From: an uncultured Pelagibacteraceae bacterium
Lineage (GTDB): Bacteria; Pseudomonadota; Alphaproteobacteria; Pelagibacterales; Pelagibacteraceae
Direction of reading: 5' to 3'
Assembly: GCA_902538445.1 (NCBI GenBank)
Contig: CACBFE010000001.1
Location: 82,793-146,792 of the forward strand
DNA: 64,000 bases
In this document: in pieces, positions 28,912-42,731 of the stretch
Position numbering within the stretch: position 1 is the first letter of the stretch
Layout of the letters: each line of letters begins with the position of its first letter
Notes under the pieces: generated by a model
The model's database searches: none
Told to the model about the DNA's origin: nothing
The model's input: only the letters and a program-made list of their open reading frames with translations
Program-made: the position numbers and the translations under genes

Positions 28912-31086
28912 ATGGAAAAAGATAAAAAAAAAACACTTACAATATCGTCAAATTTAAAAAAGAAAATTGATACTACAACTATTTCCACTTCTGGTAAAAA
29001 ATCTTTCTCGGTAGAGAAAAAAAAATCTCATAGACCAAATAAACCATTAGGCAAACCTTCTTCAGCACCTAATATAAATATTGACAATAAGAAAAAAAAT
29101 TTTGCAAGAAAATTTATTGAGCAACAAGCTACCAAAGACTTTATTAAAAAAGATAATAAACCGGCTGGTAAAAGTAAATTAAGGCTCAAAGGTCCGATTG
29201 ATAAACGTGATTTTAAATTAACCGTTTCAAGAGCTTTAAATGTTGAGGAAATAGAAATAAAACAAAGAAGTTTAGCCTCGGTTAAAAGAGCTAGGCTAAA
29301 AGAAAAAAAGAAACCAGATGGAGAAGAAAAAAAAGAATTTAAAAAAGTTATTAGAGAAGTAAAAGTTCCTGAGCAGATAACAATTCAGGAACTTTCAAAT
29401 CGAATGGCTGAAAAATCAAGCGATATTATAAAGTTTTTGTTTAATATGAAGGTGGTTGCAACTATTAATCATAATATAGATAAGGATACTGCCGAATATA
29501 TTGTAAAAGAATTTGGACATAAACCTATACTTGAAGAAAAACCTTCAATAGAGACAAGTAAGTTTAAGGAGAAATTTGAAGGCGAGGTTAAAAATAGACC
29601 TCCTGTAGTAACAATAATGGGACATGTAGATCATGGAAAAACATCTTTATTAGATGCTTTAAGAGATACGAATGTTGTTTCAGGTGAGCACGGCGGAATT
29701 ACTCAACACATAGGAGCATATCAAGTTAAAGCAAGTGATAATAAGTTAATCACCTTTATCGATACTCCTGGACATGCTGCATTTACAGAGATGAGAGCTA
29801 GAGGATCAAAAATAACTGATATAGTTATTTTAGTTGTTGCAGCTGATGATGGTATCAAACCTCAAACAATCGAGGCAATTCAGCATGCAAAAGCGGCTAA
29901 AGTTCCAATAATTGTAGCAATAAATAAATGTGATTTACCTGAAAAAAATATTAGTAAAATAAAAAACGAAATGATGAAGTATGAGTTAATAGCTGAAGAT
30001 TTAAGTGGAGATACACTTTTTGTAGAGGTCTCAGCTTTAAAAAAAATAAACTTAGATAAATTAAAAGAAAGTATTCTTCTTCAGTCAGAAATCTTGGATT
30101 TAAAAGCATCTTATGATGATAAGGCAAGAGGAGTAGTCATTGAGTCAAAAATTGATAAAGGCAAAGGACCAGTTTCTACTATCTTAATTAGTAATGGAAA
30201 GTTAAATAAAGGTGATTACTTTGTATGTGGAGATTCACTAGGAAAAGTGAGAGCTATGATAAACTATGAAGGCAAGATTATAAATGAGGCCCTACCGTCT
30301 ATGCCCGTAGAAATTCTTGGTATGAATACCTCTGCATATGCAGGAGCTGAATTTATAGTTACCAAAGATGAGGATGAGGCGAAGAAATTAACAGAATTTA
30401 GAAAAAATAATTCAAATCAAAATAAAGTTTTAGTTAAAGATAAAACAACTTTATTTGAGAATACAAAAGATAAGCAAGAACTAAATGTTATTATTAAATC
30501 AGACGTTCAAGGTTCAAGTGAAGCTTTAAAAATGGCAATAGCAAAAATAGAACACAAAGAAGTAGAGGCTAAAATAATTTTATCTGATATTGGAATGATA
30601 AATGAAACCGATGTTTCACTGGCAAAAGCATCTAATGCAATACTTATTGGATTTAATGTTAAACCAAACAGAGAGGCAAAAAAATTAGCTGAGGACCAAA
30701 AAGTTGTTATAAAATATTTTAACATTATCTATGAAGCAATTGATCATGTAGAAAAATCTCTATCAGGTTTATTAGAACCCGACATAAAAGAAAAAATTCT
30801 TGGTAGTGCTGAAATTCAAAAAATTTTCAAGGTATCGTCAGCTGGTAAAATTGCTGGTTCAAAAGTTATTAGCGGAGAGATAAAAAGTAAATCCAAGGCT
30901 AGAATTATCAGAGACGGTGTTGTTGTATATAATGGAGAAATATTATCAATCTTTAGAGAAAAAAACCAAGTGAAGGAAGTAGGAACAGGCTTAGAGTGTG
31001 GAATTAGCATTAAGGATTTTATAGATTTTAAAGAAAAAGACGTTATTGAGTCTTATCTAGCAGAAGAGATTCAAAGAACAATTTAG
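28912..31086 (+). CDS. infB: Translation initiation factor IF-2
   Basis: [43 protein letters not shown]. Confidence 0.98.
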   Translation: MEKDKKKTLTISSNLKKKIDTTTISTSGKKSFSVEKKKSHRPNKPLGKPSSAPNINIDNKKKNFARKFIEQQATKDFIKKDNKPAGKSKLRLKGPIDKRDFKLTVSRALNVEEIEIKQRSLASVKRARLKEKKKPDGEEKKEFKKVIREVKVPEQITIQELSNRMAEKSSDIIKFLFNMKVVATINHNIDKDTAEYIVKEFGHKPILEEKPSIETSKFKEKFEGEVKNRPPVVTIMGHVDHGKTSLLDALRDTNVVSGEHGGITQHIGAYQVKASDNKLITFIDTPGHAAFTEMRARGSKITDIVILVVAADDGIKPQTIEAIQHAKAAKVPIIVAINKCDLPEKNISKIKNEMMKYELIAEDLSGDTLFVEVSALKKINLDKLKESILLQSEILDLKASYDDKARGVVIESKIDKGKGPVSTILISNGKLNKGDYFVCGDSLGKVRAMINYEGKIINEALPSMPVEILGMNTSAYAGAEFIVTKDEDEAKKLTEFRKNNSNQNKVLVKDKTTLFENTKDKQELNVIIKSDVQGSSEALKMAIAKIEHKEVEAKIILSDIGMINETDVSLAKASNAILIGFNVKPNREAKKLAEDQKVVIKYFNIIYEAIDHVEKSLSGLLEPDIKEKILGSAEIQKIFKVSSAGKIAGSKVISGEIKSKSKARIIRDGVVVYNGEILSIFREKNQVKEVGTGLECGISIKDFIDFKEKDVIESYLAEEIQRTI

Positions 31087-31488
31087 ATGATGGGCAATCA
31101 AACTACCACAAAAACTTTTAGTCAAAGGCAACTACGAGTTGGGGAATTAGTAAAACAAAATTTAGGAGAACTTTTCATTAGAAATGAGGCGAAAATACCA
31201 TCAATTAACTCCAAACTAATTACTGTTACTGAGGTAAGAATGACACCTGATTTAAAAACAGCCAGAGTTTACGTTATTCCTTTAGGAGGGATAGAAACTA
31301 AAGAAACAGTAAGGATCTTGACGGAGTACTCTCATCTTGTTAGAAAAGCTTTGTCTAAAAGGCTAGATATAAAGTTTCTTCCTAAACTCACTTTTGTAGA
31401 AGATAACTCATTTGAATATGCTGAAAAGATTGAAAAAATAATAAAAAGAAATAAAGAAAATGATAAAGAAAAAAAAAGATACAATTAA
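31087..31488 (+). CDS. rbfA: Ribosome-binding factor A
   Basis: QRQLRVGELVKQNLGELF, TVTEVRMTPDLKTARVYV; position in nusA-infB operon. Confidence 0.92.
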   Translation: MMGNQTTTKTFSQRQLRVGELVKQNLGELFIRNEAKIPSINSKLITVTEVRMTPDLKTARVYVIPLGGIETKETVRILTEYSHLVRKALSKRLDIKFLPKLTFVEDNSFEYAEKIEKIIKRNKENDKEKKRYN

Positions 31489-31720
31489 GACCCTAGCCAT
31501 ACACGAAAAAGACGTTGGTTCTACCGAAATTCAAATAGGGCTATTGACAGATAAAATTACAAAATTATCTTCACATTTCAAAAAATTTAAAAAGGATAAA
31601 CATTCAACTTTAGGTTTGACTAAATCTGTAAACAAAAGAAAAAAACTTCTCACTTACCTTAAAAAGAGAAATGTAGAATCCTATCAAAAGGTCATCAAAC
31701 AATTAAATTTAAGGAAATAA
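31460..31720 (+). CDS. rpsO: 30S ribosomal protein S15
   Basis: [46 protein letters not shown]; 29-bp overlap with rbfA. Confidence 0.95.
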   Translation: MIKKKKDTIKTLAIHEKDVGSTEIQIGLLTDKITKLSSHFKKFKKDKHSTLGLTKSVNKRKKLLTYLKKRNVESYQKVIKQLNLRK

Positions 31721-33792
31721 TGTTTAAAATATATAAAGAGGAATTAGAAGTTAATGGAAAAAAATTAACTTTAGAAACTGGTAAAGTAGCTCGTCAAGCT
31801 GATGGTGCGATAATCGCTTCTCTTGGAGAAACGGTTGTTATTGCAACCGCGGTAGGTGCAAAAAAATTAAATGATGGACAAGATTACTTCCCGTTATCGG
31901 TAAATTATCAAGAAAAATATTATGCTGCTGGAAAGATTCCTGGTGGATATTTCAAAAGAGAAGCTAGACCTACAGAAGCTGAAACTTTAATTTCAAGATT
32001 AATAGATAGACCTATTAGGCCTTTATTTCCTTCAAGCTTCTTGAATGAAGTACAATTACTCCCAACTGTTTTATCATATGATGGAGAAAATCAGCCAGAC
32101 ATATTATCTATTATTGCATCTTCAGCAGCTTTAGCAATTTCAGGGTTGCCATTCCAAGGACCGATAGCTGCAAGTAGAGTTGGGTATAAAGATGGAAAAT
32201 ATTTACTAAATCCATCTATAGAAGATCTTAAAGAATCAAAATTAGATTTAGTTGTAGCTGGAACAAAAGATGCAGTTTTAATGGTTGAGTCTGAAACTTC
32301 GGGATTATCTGAAAAGATCATGTTAGATGCAGTGAAGTTTGGTCACGAAAAATTCATACCAGTGATTGAAGCAATTGAAAAATTAGCAAAAAAAGCAGGA
32401 AAACCTAAATGGGAAGTCGAAGAAATTGATAATTCTAAAGTTAAAAAGAAAATTTCTGAAAAATTTGAAAAAAGTTTAAGAAGTGCTTTTAAAGAAATAG
32501 ATAAGAAAAAAAGATCTACAGCTATTTCTGAAATAGAAACTCAATGTAAAGAAATGTTTGCAGAAGACGAAAATGTAACTGAAAATCAAGCAATGGCTCA
32601 ATTAAAATCTATTGAAAAAGATATAGTCAGGACAGCAATTTTAAAAGATAAAAAGAGAATAGACGGAAGAGGTCTAGCTGACGTTAGGCAAATTAAATGT
32701 GAGGTAGGTGTGCTTCCTAGAACTCATGGATCAGCTCTTTTCACAAGAGGAGAAACACAAGCTTTAGTAGTGACTACTCTTGGAATGGCGGATGACGAAC
32801 AAAGATTAGAGAGCCTTGAGGGAATGCAGAGATCAAACTTTATGTTACATTATAATTTTCCACCTTTTTCAGTTGGAGAATGTGGAAGAATAGGAACTGG
32901 AAGAAGAGAAATCGGACATGGTAAATTAGCTTGGAGAGCTATTAATTCATCTTTACCTTCAAAAGAAAACTTTCCTTATACTTTAAGAGTTGTTTCTGAA
33001 ATTACAGAGTCTAACGGTTCTTCATCCATGGCTACAGTTTGTGGAACTTCTCTTTCATTAATGGATGCTGGAGTGCCGATAAAAGAGCCAGTAGCTGGGA
33101 TAGCTATGGGATTGATCAAAGAGGGTGAAGATTTTTCAGTTCTATCAGATATTTTAGGTGACGAAGATCATTTAGGTGATATGGACTTTAAAGTTGCTGG
33201 AACAAAGGATGGAATTACATCTCTTCAAATGGATATCAAAATTACAGGTATAACATTTGAGATTATGGAAAAGGCATTAGATCAAGCTAAAGGAGGAAGA
33301 GAACACATTTTAAATGAGATGAACAAAGCGATTAAGACTTCAAGAAAAGAATTTTCTAAACACACACCTAAAATGGAAACCATTAAAGTAGATAAAAAAG
33401 ACATTGCAACAGTAATTGGAAAAGGTGGAGCTACGATAAGAGAGATTGTAGAGATATCCGGTGCAAAAGTTGACGTTAAAGATACTGGCGAAGTGACAGT
33501 TGCAGCACCTGATGAAGCATCTAGAAATAAAGCGATTGAATTCATCAAAAGTTTAATTGCTAAACCTGAAATGGGAAAAATTTACAAAGGAAAAGTTGTG
33601 AAAATTATGGAGTTTGGTGCTTTTGTTAATTTCTTAGGAAAACAAGATGGGCTTGTACATATTTCTGAATTAGCTGATAAAAGAGTTGCAAAAGTTGCTG
33701 ACGTTGTGAAAGAAGGAGATGAAGTTTCTGTTAAAGTCGTTGGATTTGATAGAGGGAAAGTAAAATTATCAATGAAACAAGCTTCAGCTTAA
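31720..33792 (+). CDS. pnp: Polyribonucleotide nucleotidyltransferase
   Basis: Two RNase PH domains, KH ([12 protein letters not shown]) and S1 domains. Confidence 0.98.
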   Translation: MFKIYKEELEVNGKKLTLETGKVARQADGAIIASLGETVVIATAVGAKKLNDGQDYFPLSVNYQEKYYAAGKIPGGYFKREARPTEAETLISRLIDRPIRPLFPSSFLNEVQLLPTVLSYDGENQPDILSIIASSAALAISGLPFQGPIAASRVGYKDGKYLLNPSIEDLKESKLDLVVAGTKDAVLMVESETSGLSEKIMLDAVKFGHEKFIPVIEAIEKLAKKAGKPKWEVEEIDNSKVKKKISEKFEKSLRSAFKEIDKKKRSTAISEIETQCKEMFAEDENVTENQAMAQLKSIEKDIVRTAILKDKKRIDGRGLADVRQIKCEVGVLPRTHGSALFTRGETQALVVTTLGMADDEQRLESLEGMQRSNFMLHYNFPPFSVGECGRIGTGRREIGHGKLAWRAINSSLPSKENFPYTLRVVSEITESNGSSSMATVCGTSLSLMDAGVPIKEPVAGIAMGLIKEGEDFSVLSDILGDEDHLGDMDFKVAGTKDGITSLQMDIKITGITFEIMEKALDQAKGGREHILNEMNKAIKTSRKEFSKHTPKMETIKVDKKDIATVIGKGGATIREIVEISGAKVDVKDTGEVTVAAPDEASRNKAIEFIKSLIAKPEMGKIYKGKVVKIMEFGAFVNFLGKQDGLVHISELADKRVAKVADVVKEGDEVSVKVVGFDRGKVKLSMKQASA

Positions 33793-34574
33793 GTCATATT
33801 CTTAGGATCAGGCATCCCAACTTTATTATATCCAGCATCTACGTAGTGAATTTCGCCGGTAACTCCAGCTGCAAGGTTACTTAGTAAGTATAAGGCGGAA
33901 TTTCCAACATCATGAATATCTACGTTTCTCTTTAAAAAGGAATGATCCTCATTCCATTTGTACAAAAATTTTGCATCTCCTATAGCAGATGCGGCCAAAG
34001 TTTTAATTGGACCTGCGCTTATAGCGTTAACTCTAATTTTTTTTTGACCGAGATCTCTTGCTAAATATTTTACGCTAGCTTCTAATGCAGATTTGCAAAC
34101 TCCCATAACATTATAATTAGGAATAGCTTTAGTTGACTCATAAGTAAGAGTTAGTAAACTACCACCCTCTTTCATTACTTTACATGCTTCTTTAGAAACC
34201 TCCGTAAATGAAAAGCAAGATATAAGCATACTTCTTAAAAAATTCTCTCTAGAGGTGTTTAAGTATTCTCCAGATAATTCTGATTTATCAGAGAAAGCTA
34301 CCGCATGAACTACAAAATCAATTTCACCCCATTTCGCCTTAATATCCTCAAACAATTTCACTACCTCTTCTTTTTTTTCTACGTCACAACTAAAAGTAAC
34401 TTTTGAATTTAATTTTTCCGCTAAAGGTATTACTCTTTTTTTTAAAGCATCACCAAGATAAGTAAAAGCTAGCTCAGCACCAGCTTCAGCAAGTTTTTGA
34501 GAAATTCCCCAGGCAATAGATCTTTCGTTGGCTACTCCCATGATTAATCCTTTTTTACCTTTCATTAAACTCAT
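33789..34574 (-). CDS. fabI: Enoyl-ACP reductase (NADH)
   Basis: [30 protein letters not shown] fold, C-terminal [10 protein letters not shown]. Confidence 0.96.
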   Translation of the reverse strand: MSLMKGKKGLIMGVANERSIAWGISQKLAEAGAELAFTYLGDALKKRVIPLAEKLNSKVTFSCDVEKKEEVVKLFEDIKAKWGEIDFVVHAVAFSDKSELSGEYLNTSRENFLRSMLISCFSFTEVSKEACKVMKEGGSLLTLTYESTKAIPNYNVMGVCKSALEASVKYLARDLGQKKIRVNAISAGPIKTLAASAIGDAKFLYKWNEDHSFLKRNVDIHDVGNSALYLLSNLAAGVTGEIHYVDAGYNKVGMPDPKNMT

Positions 34575-34576
34575 AA

Positions 34577-35788
34577 TTACACCTTTTCAAAAATTAAAGC
34601 AGCGTTAGTTCCACCAAAACCAAAACTATTAGACATGACTGTATTAAGTGAAAGCCCTTTTTCAGTTTTAGTTATTATTGGGAATTTTTTGGCTTCATCA
34701 TCCATTTCATTAATATTAGCTGATCCAGCAATAAAATTATTTTTCATCATAATCAAACAGTAAATAGCTTCATGCACTGAAGCCGCTCCTAATGGGTGCC
34801 CTGATAAAGATTTTGTTGAGCTTATTTTAGGAATATTTTCACCAAAAGTTTTTTTAACAGCATTTAATTCTGTAATATCCCCGACTGGTGTTGATGTTCC
34901 GTGAGTATTTATATAATCAATCTTATTTTTAGAAGTAGCCATAGCCATTTGCATACATCTAACTGCTCCTTCACCAGATGGCGCAACCATATCGTATCCA
35001 TCTGATGTTGCACCGTACCCAGTAAGTTCAGCGTAGATTTTTGCTCCTCTTGCTTTTGCATGTTCATATTCTTCAAGAACTAAAACACCAGCGCCTCCAG
35101 CAATTACAAATCCGTCCCTATTTTTATCATAGGCTCTTGATGCGGTTTCAGGTTTATCGTTATATTTTGAAGAAAGTGCTGTCATGGCGTCAAACATTGC
35201 AGTCATAGCCCAATGGACCTCCTCACTACCTCCTGCAAAAATAATATCTTGTTTTCCAATTTGAATTAATTCCATAGCATTTCCTATGCAATGACCACTT
35301 GTTGCACAAGCAGAGCTCATCGTATAATTAGTACCTTTTATTTTAAATGGTACAGCTAGTGTGGCTGAGGCAGTGCTTCCCATTGTTCGTGGAACAATAA
35401 ATGGTCCCATTAATTTTGGAGTTTTTGCTCTAGTTTTGTCTGCAGCAAGAATAACGTTTTCAATTGATGGTCCACCAGAACCCATTATAATTCCAGTTTT
35501 ATAATTACTGACCTCATTATCTTCTAGACCTGAGTCGGTAATAGCCTCTTTCATAGCAATGTAATTATAAGCAGAACCAGACCCCATAAATCTAATTGTT
35601 TTTCTATCAACAAAATCTGAGAGTTTGATATTAGGTTTGCCGTGTATATGACTTTTAAGATTATGCTCTTTGTATTCTTCAGCATAAGAAATTCCTGATT
35701 TTGAATTAAGTAATGACTTGTGAACTTCTTCTTGATTGTTACCAAGACATGACACTATACCAAGACCTGAAATTACAACTCTTCTCAT
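34577..35788 (-). CDS. fabB: Beta-ketoacyl-ACP synthase I
   Basis: [53 protein letters not shown]; downstream of fabA. Confidence 0.94.
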   Translation of the reverse strand: MRRVVISGLGIVSCLGNNQEEVHKSLLNSKSGISYAEEYKEHNLKSHIHGKPNIKLSDFVDRKTIRFMGSGSAYNYIAMKEAITDSGLEDNEVSNYKTGIIMGSGGPSIENVILAADKTRAKTPKLMGPFIVPRTMGSTASATLAVPFKIKGTNYTMSSACATSGHCIGNAMELIQIGKQDIIFAGGSEEVHWAMTAMFDAMTALSSKYNDKPETASRAYDKNRDGFVIAGGAGVLVLEEYEHAKARGAKIYAELTGYGATSDGYDMVAPSGEGAVRCMQMAMATSKNKIDYINTHGTSTPVGDITELNAVKKTFGENIPKISSTKSLSGHPLGAASVHEAIYCLIMMKNNFIAGSANINEMDDEAKKFPIITKTEKGLSLNTVMSNSFGFGGTNAALIFEKV

Positions 35789-36288
35789 GATTTAAATAAT
35801 CCAACTTTTAAATTTTCTGCACGATAAATAATCTTACCATCGGCACTTAATAACCCGTTTGCCAGGCCGACAGCTGTACCCTCTTTTTTTAAAATTCTTT
35901 TCATATTTATTTCATATGTAGCTACTTTTATATTTTTTAAAACTTCACCTGTAAATTTTACAGAATTAACTCCTAAAGCTCTACCTTTTCCTGGTTCTCC
36001 AATCCATCCTAAGTAAAAGCCAACTAATTGCCACATAGCATCTAATCCTAAACACCCCGGCATTACTGGGTCTTTCTGGAAATGACAATCAAAAAACCAT
36101 AAATTATCTTTGATATCAAGTTCTGCTTTTATAAATCCTTTCTTAAATTCTCCAGCATCCTTCTTTATTTCTGTAATTCTGTCAAACATCAACATAGGAG
36201 GCAATGGAAGTTTAGCATTCCCTTCACCGAATAATTTTCCCTCTCCACAAGAAATTAATTCATCATAGTTGTAGCTATTTTTTTGCAT
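35785..36288 (-). CDS. fabA: 3-hydroxydecanoyl-ACP dehydratase/isomerase
   Basis: [45 protein letters not shown]-type motif. Confidence 0.96.
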   Translation of the reverse strand: MQKNSYNYDELISCGEGKLFGEGNAKLPLPPMLMFDRITEIKKDAGEFKKGFIKAELDIKDNLWFFDCHFQKDPVMPGCLGLDAMWQLVGFYLGWIGEPGKGRALGVNSVKFTGEVLKNIKVATYEINMKRILKKEGTAVGLANGLLSADGKIIYRAENLKVGLFKS

Positions 36289-36339
36289 GATTTAGAAACA
36301 GTTTTACTTGATTTAGCAAAAGTTTTATATAGATTTGTG

Positions 36340-36360
36340 TTTAGAATCATTATAAAGTAG
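36340..36360. promoter_or_regulatory. Candidate Irr operator upstream of irr
   Basis: TTTAGAATCATTATAAAGTAG; near-identical copy upstream of katG; imperfect dyad resembling the alphaproteobacterial iron control element. Confidence 0.65.
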
Positions 36361-36380
36361 TAAAATAATTTAAAAAAAAC

Positions 36381-36788
36381 ATGAAAAAAGTAGATATTTT
36401 TAAGAAATTAAGATCATCAGGTTTAAGACCAACTAAACAAAGAGTAGAAATCGCTAAATTTTTGTTTGATAGAGATACGACATTTCATTTTACAATAGAG
36501 AGCCTTGAAAATCATTTAACTAAAAAAACAACATGTAAATTTGCATTAGCAACAATTTACAACACAGTACACGCTTTCAAGAAAGCAGGACATTTAAGTG
36601 AGGTAGATGTTAGAGGAAAAAAAACTTATTTTGATACAAATATCACTAATCACCATCATTTTTATGATAACGAAACTTCCGAATTAATCGACATTGATGC
36701 TAGTGAAATAGTTATCCAAAAAATTCCAAAAGCACCAAATGGTAAGAAAATCAAAAACGTAGAGGTATTTATAAATTTAAAGAATTGA
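36381..36788 (+). CDS. irr: Irr-type Fur-family regulator
   Basis: GLRPTKQRVEIAKFLFDRDTTFHFT, LATIYNTVHAFKKAGHLSEVDVRGKKTYFDTNITNHHHFY (KTYFDTN.T.HHH typical of Irr). Confidence 0.85.
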   Translation: MKKVDIFKKLRSSGLRPTKQRVEIAKFLFDRDTTFHFTIESLENHLTKKTTCKFALATIYNTVHAFKKAGHLSEVDVRGKKTYFDTNITNHHHFYDNETSELIDIDASEIVIQKIPKAPNGKKIKNVEVFINLKN

Positions 36789-36810
36789 CAGTTTGTCGCT
36801 TGTTTTTTAC

Positions 36811-36831
36811 TTTAGAATTATTATAAACTAG
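36811..36831. promoter_or_regulatory. Candidate Irr operator upstream of katG
   Basis: TTTAGAATTATTATAAACTAG; 19/21 identical to the irr site; overlaps a plausible -10 (TATAAA). Confidence 0.65.
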
Positions 36832-39015
<2,184 letters not shown>

Positions 39016-39016
39016 T

Positions 39017-39646
39017 ATGAAAAACGTAGAGACATTAAAAAACGATGAAATTATAAATGAAAATCTTTTTAGAGATTTCCATACAATCCCAAATCTAAAA
39101 TTTGATATTGACAAATTAAGGTCTGACTTAGATAAAATTTTGAAGCTAAAAAAATTTAATTCTTTAGGTATAAAAAATTTTGCTGCAATACCACTTAATC
39201 AAATACCTGGTGACAAGTCTTCTACAGAAGGACATAATGTTAGGGGTACTTATTGGACAATTCCAGATGAAACTGGCAAAGAAGCTAAGAGAGATAAGGC
39301 TATTGATGAGTCAAAATACACAGAACTCGTTCCAGAATTTAAGGGCACATACTTTGAGGAAGTTTTTAATATTTTGAGAAAAAAATTTAAATTAGGGAGA
39401 GTAAGAATACTTTTAAAAGAACCGAGATCTACTTTAAGTTGGCATAGAGACCCTGAGCCAAGACTTCATATCCCAATTATTACAAACAAAGGCTGCAGAA
39501 TGGTTATTGAAGATGTAAGTAAACACATGCCTGCAGATGGAACAGTCACAATAACAAATAATACGAAATACCATAACTTTTTTAACGGGGGTGAGCAAAA
39601 TAGAATACATCTAGTTGCCTGCGTTCTAGAAAATCCATTTAATTAA
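39017..39646 (+). CDS. Aspartyl/asparaginyl beta-hydroxylase-like cupin-fold protein
   Basis: LSWHRDPEPRLHIPIITNKGCRMVIED...YHNFFNGGEQNRIHLVACV; H.D..PR.H and distal HN/R.H typical of 2OG-Fe(II) AspH-type folds. Confidence 0.65.
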   Translation: MKNVETLKNDEIINENLFRDFHTIPNLKFDIDKLRSDLDKILKLKKFNSLGIKNFAAIPLNQIPGDKSSTEGHNVRGTYWTIPDETGKEAKRDKAIDESKYTELVPEFKGTYFEEVFNILRKKFKLGRVRILLKEPRSTLSWHRDPEPRLHIPIITNKGCRMVIEDVSKHMPADGTVTITNNTKYHNFFNGGEQNRIHLVACVLENPFN

Positions 39647-39889
39647 ATGACAGAATTTACACACGGAATTTTTTCAGCAACAAAAAATATTTACGATAAT
39701 AATAAAGGATCGATATTAAGAACAATAATTTACACAATTGGTCACTTTGCTATTGCCATAACTGTTTTAATGTCAGTTGCAAACGTCTCTTTTATAATCG
39801 CTCTCACAGACGCTATTGTTGAGCCACTAGCAAATGCAGTCTGGTATTTTGTTCTTGATAAAGTTTGGACTGCAAAATATAAAAAATAA
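39647..39889 (+). CDS. DUF2061 small membrane protein
   Basis: 80 aa, two TM segments, C-terminal EPLANAVWYFVLDKVW pattern. Confidence 0.7.
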   Translation: MTEFTHGIFSATKNIYDNNKGSILRTIIYTIGHFAIAITVLMSVANVSFIIALTDAIVEPLANAVWYFVLDKVWTAKYKK

Positions 39890-39890
39890 A

Positions 39891-40334
39891 TTATAATAAT
39901 CCCCATAGGCTCTCTTTTTTTAACCATCCCTTAAAATCTCCAGAAATAGCTTTACACCAATTATCATTACATTTTTTTATCATAACTAGTCTACCTTTTT
40001 TAAGAAGAGCGATCGGATTTGAATATACTGTTGAATTACTAAACATAATTAACTCATTTTCAACAACAATTGCAGCTTTTTTTTTGGATAATTGAGAAAT
40101 ATGTATCCAACCAGAATTATTTTCATGATCTCTTACTTTTCTAAAATTATTAGAACGGTCTTGAATTAGTACTGGGAGATATTTTTTTTTATAAAAAATT
40201 TTTACTGGATAATCAAATGAGGGGCCTTGACGTAAATTAACTTTTTCATTTCTCAATGTTAAAAAATACTCTTCATTTGAGAATAGGTTTCCAAAATTAA
40301 AAAAAATTATTAAAAAGAAAATTAATTTTTGCAT
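39891..40334 (-). CDS. Bacterial SH3-domain exported protein
   Basis: Signal peptide; EYFLTLRNEKVNLRQGPSFDYPVKIFYKKKYLPV (SH3_4-like). Confidence 0.8.
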   Translation of the reverse strand: MQKLIFFLIIFFNFGNLFSNEEYFLTLRNEKVNLRQGPSFDYPVKIFYKKKYLPVLIQDRSNNFRKVRDHENNSGWIHISQLSKKKAAIVVENELIMFSNSTVYSNPIALLKKGRLVMIKKCNDNWCKAISGDFKGWLKKESLWGLL

Positions 40335-41071
40335 ATATTTTTACAATTTGGATTAATCTGAATTTTTGATTTCCTTATACTCATTTTAAGTGAGTCAAAA
40401 ATTAAAATATTACCATTTAGATCATCTTTCAGATCTAAAATGGTTTTTAATACTTCATTTGCTTGCAGAGAACCTAATATACCAGCAACTGGTGGGAAAA
40501 TTCCTTCTTCATCACAATTCACCTCTTGAATAGGTTGTTGTGGCATGAAACACCTAAAACATGGTATTTTCTTTTTAAAGTTAAATTTAAAAAGATGTCC
40601 GTCAAATTTATTTATTGCAGCAGAAATTAAGATTTTCCTATTTTTTTTACAATAATCATTGATTAATAATCTCGTATCAAAATTATCTGTGCCGTCACAG
40701 ATAATGCCGTATTCATTCAAAATTGTTTTAATATTCTTTTTTGAAATTTTAATTTTAAAAGTCTTTATCTTTATTTGGTTATAAATTTTTTTAATTTTTA
40801 ATTTTGCTTGATTTACTTTATATTTACCAAGATCAGAAGTATTAAATAAAATTTGTCTGTTTAAATTTCCTAATTCTATCTTATCATGATCTACTATTCC
40901 AATATTATTGACTCCAGAAGAAGCCAAATATGTTAGTAATGGACAACCTAAGCCACCCATTCCTATAACTAAAACTTTTGCCTTTTTAATTTTTTTTTGA
41001 CCAGATATTCCAACTTTTTTTAAAATAATTTGTTTTTCAAATCTTTTAAATTCTTTCAGGTTAAATGCCAT
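40322..41071 (-). CDS. HesA/MoeB/ThiF family adenylyltransferase
   Basis: VLVIGMGGLGCPLLTYLASSGVNNIGIVDHDKIELGNLNRQILF, DGTDNFDTRLLINDYC. Confidence 0.93.
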   Translation of the reverse strand: MAFNLKEFKRFEKQIILKKVGISGQKKIKKAKVLVIGMGGLGCPLLTYLASSGVNNIGIVDHDKIELGNLNRQILFNTSDLGKYKVNQAKLKIKKIYNQIKIKTFKIKISKKNIKTILNEYGIICDGTDNFDTRLLINDYCKKNRKILISAAINKFDGHLFKFNFKKKIPCFRCFMPQQPIQEVNCDEEGIFPPVAGILGSLQANEVLKTILDLKDDLNGNILIFDSLKMSIRKSKIQINPNCKNICKN

Positions 41072-41074
41072 TAA

Positions 41075-41518
41075 TTATTTAATTCCCGTAGACCCGAATC
41101 CACCAGAACCACGTTCTGTATTTTCTAAATTTGTAACTTCTTTTAATGTTGCTTTTACAACTGGACATAAAACCATTTGTGCAATCCGCAACCCTTTTTC
41201 TACAACAAAAACTTTATCACTTAAATTAATTAATATTACTTTAAGTTCACCTCTGTAATCAGCATCAATAGTCCCCGGGGTATTTAAAACACTTATTTGA
41301 CTCTTTGCTGCTAGTCCTGATCTAGGCCTAATTTGAATTTCAAAATTTTTTGGTATTGCAACAGCTAATCCCGTTGAAATAATTTCAGATTTTCCCGGCA
41401 AAATTTTAATCTGTTTATCTGTATAAGCTGCCAGGTCTAGACCTGACGAACCATCTGTCTCGTATTTAGGTAAAGCCACGTCTTTTGACAACCTCTTAAT
41501 TAATATTTCTGTCATCAA
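41075..41518 (-). CDS. dut: dUTPase
   Basis: GSSGLDLAAY, RPRSGLAAK, GTIDADYRGEL, RIAQMVLCPV, RGSGGFGSTG. Confidence 0.97.
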   Translation of the reverse strand: MMTEILIKRLSKDVALPKYETDGSSGLDLAAYTDKQIKILPGKSEIISTGLAVAIPKNFEIQIRPRSGLAAKSQISVLNTPGTIDADYRGELKVILINLSDKVFVVEKGLRIAQMVLCPVVKATLKEVTNLENTERGSGGFGSTGIK

Positions 41519-42722
41519 TTATTTTGTCTAATAAAATTTGAGCAATTTTATTGGCGATAAAACTTTTTTTATTTTTTTGTAAAATTTTTATATTTCCTTT
41601 TTGATCTATCATTGAAACTTTATTAAAGTCGGAATTAAAACCAATCTCTTTTTTAGAAACATCATTAGCAAAAATCAGATCACAATTCTTATTTTTCATT
41701 TTTTGTGTAGAATTATTTATTACACTTTCAGTTTCTGCAGAAAAACCAGCAACTATACGTGGTCTATTCTTGTTATTTTTTGATAAAAAACTTAAAATAT
41801 CATTATTTTTAATAAAATTTATTGATTTAAAATTCAATTTATCTTTTTTAATTTTATTTTTACTCTTTGTAATAGGTTTGAAATCTACAACGGCTGCTGT
41901 GCATACGGCTAAATCAACAGGCAAAGTTTTCTTTACCTCAACTAACATTTCATCAGCTGATATTATTTTTTTAACTTTGATACCTTTTGGAGAGGCTAAC
42001 TTTGAAGGCCCGGTTATTAATGTTGTTTTTATACCAAGTTTGTTTAAGGCTATAGCAATTTCATAGCCTTGTTTACCACTAGACTCATTTGAAATATATC
42101 GTATTGGATCAATATATTCTCTTGTGGGACCTGCAGTTACCAAAGCTTTAAGATTTTTCTTTTTAACAATATTCTTTTTGTCAAAATAATTTTTCAAATA
42201 TGCAAAAATTTGTCTTGGGCTTGACATTTTTCCCTCGCCAAACTCTCCACATGCCATTTCACCTTTTTCAGGTCCTATAAATAAATAACCAAAGTCTTGT
42301 AAAATTTTTAAGTTTGACTGCGTTGCTTTATGTAACCACATTCTGACATTCATTGCTGGCACTAAAATAATATCTTTGTCTGCAGCTAATAAAACAGTCG
42401 TAGCCAAATCTTCAGCTTTTCCTAATGATAGTTTGCTCATAAAATTGGCAGTAGTTGGCATTACTAAAATGATATCAGCCCATCTAGAAAGTGCTATATG
42501 ATCTATTACTGCCTCTGACTCGCTATCAAATATATTCTCAAATGTTTTAGACTTAGTCAATGTAGATAAAGACAAGGGCGTAACAAATTCCTTCCCACTT
42601 TTTGTAAGAATGGTTTTTACCTCCATATGATTTTTTTTTAATAATCTAATTAAATCTAGTGATTTGTAGGCGGCTATACCTCCACCTATAATTATTAAGA
42701 TTTTTTTATTTTTTAACGTCAT
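41496..42722 (-). CDS. coaBC: Phosphopantothenoylcysteine decarboxylase/synthetase
   Basis: GGIAAYKSLDLIRLLKK, PAMNVRMW, TAGPTREYIDPIRYISNESSGKQGYEIA. Confidence 0.96.
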   Translation of the reverse strand: MTLKNKKILIIIGGGIAAYKSLDLIRLLKKNHMEVKTILTKSGKEFVTPLSLSTLTKSKTFENIFDSESEAVIDHIALSRWADIILVMPTTANFMSKLSLGKAEDLATTVLLAADKDIILVPAMNVRMWLHKATQSNLKILQDFGYLFIGPEKGEMACGEFGEGKMSSPRQIFAYLKNYFDKKNIVKKKNLKALVTAGPTREYIDPIRYISNESSGKQGYEIAIALNKLGIKTTLITGPSKLASPKGIKVKKIISADEMLVEVKKTLPVDLAVCTAAVVDFKPITKSKNKIKKDKLNFKSINFIKNNDILSFLSKNNKNRPRIVAGFSAETESVINNSTQKMKNKNCDLIFANDVSKKEIGFNSDFNKVSMIDQKGNIKILQKNKKSFIANKIAQILLDKIIDDRNIN

Positions 42723-42731
42723 TTTATTAGA

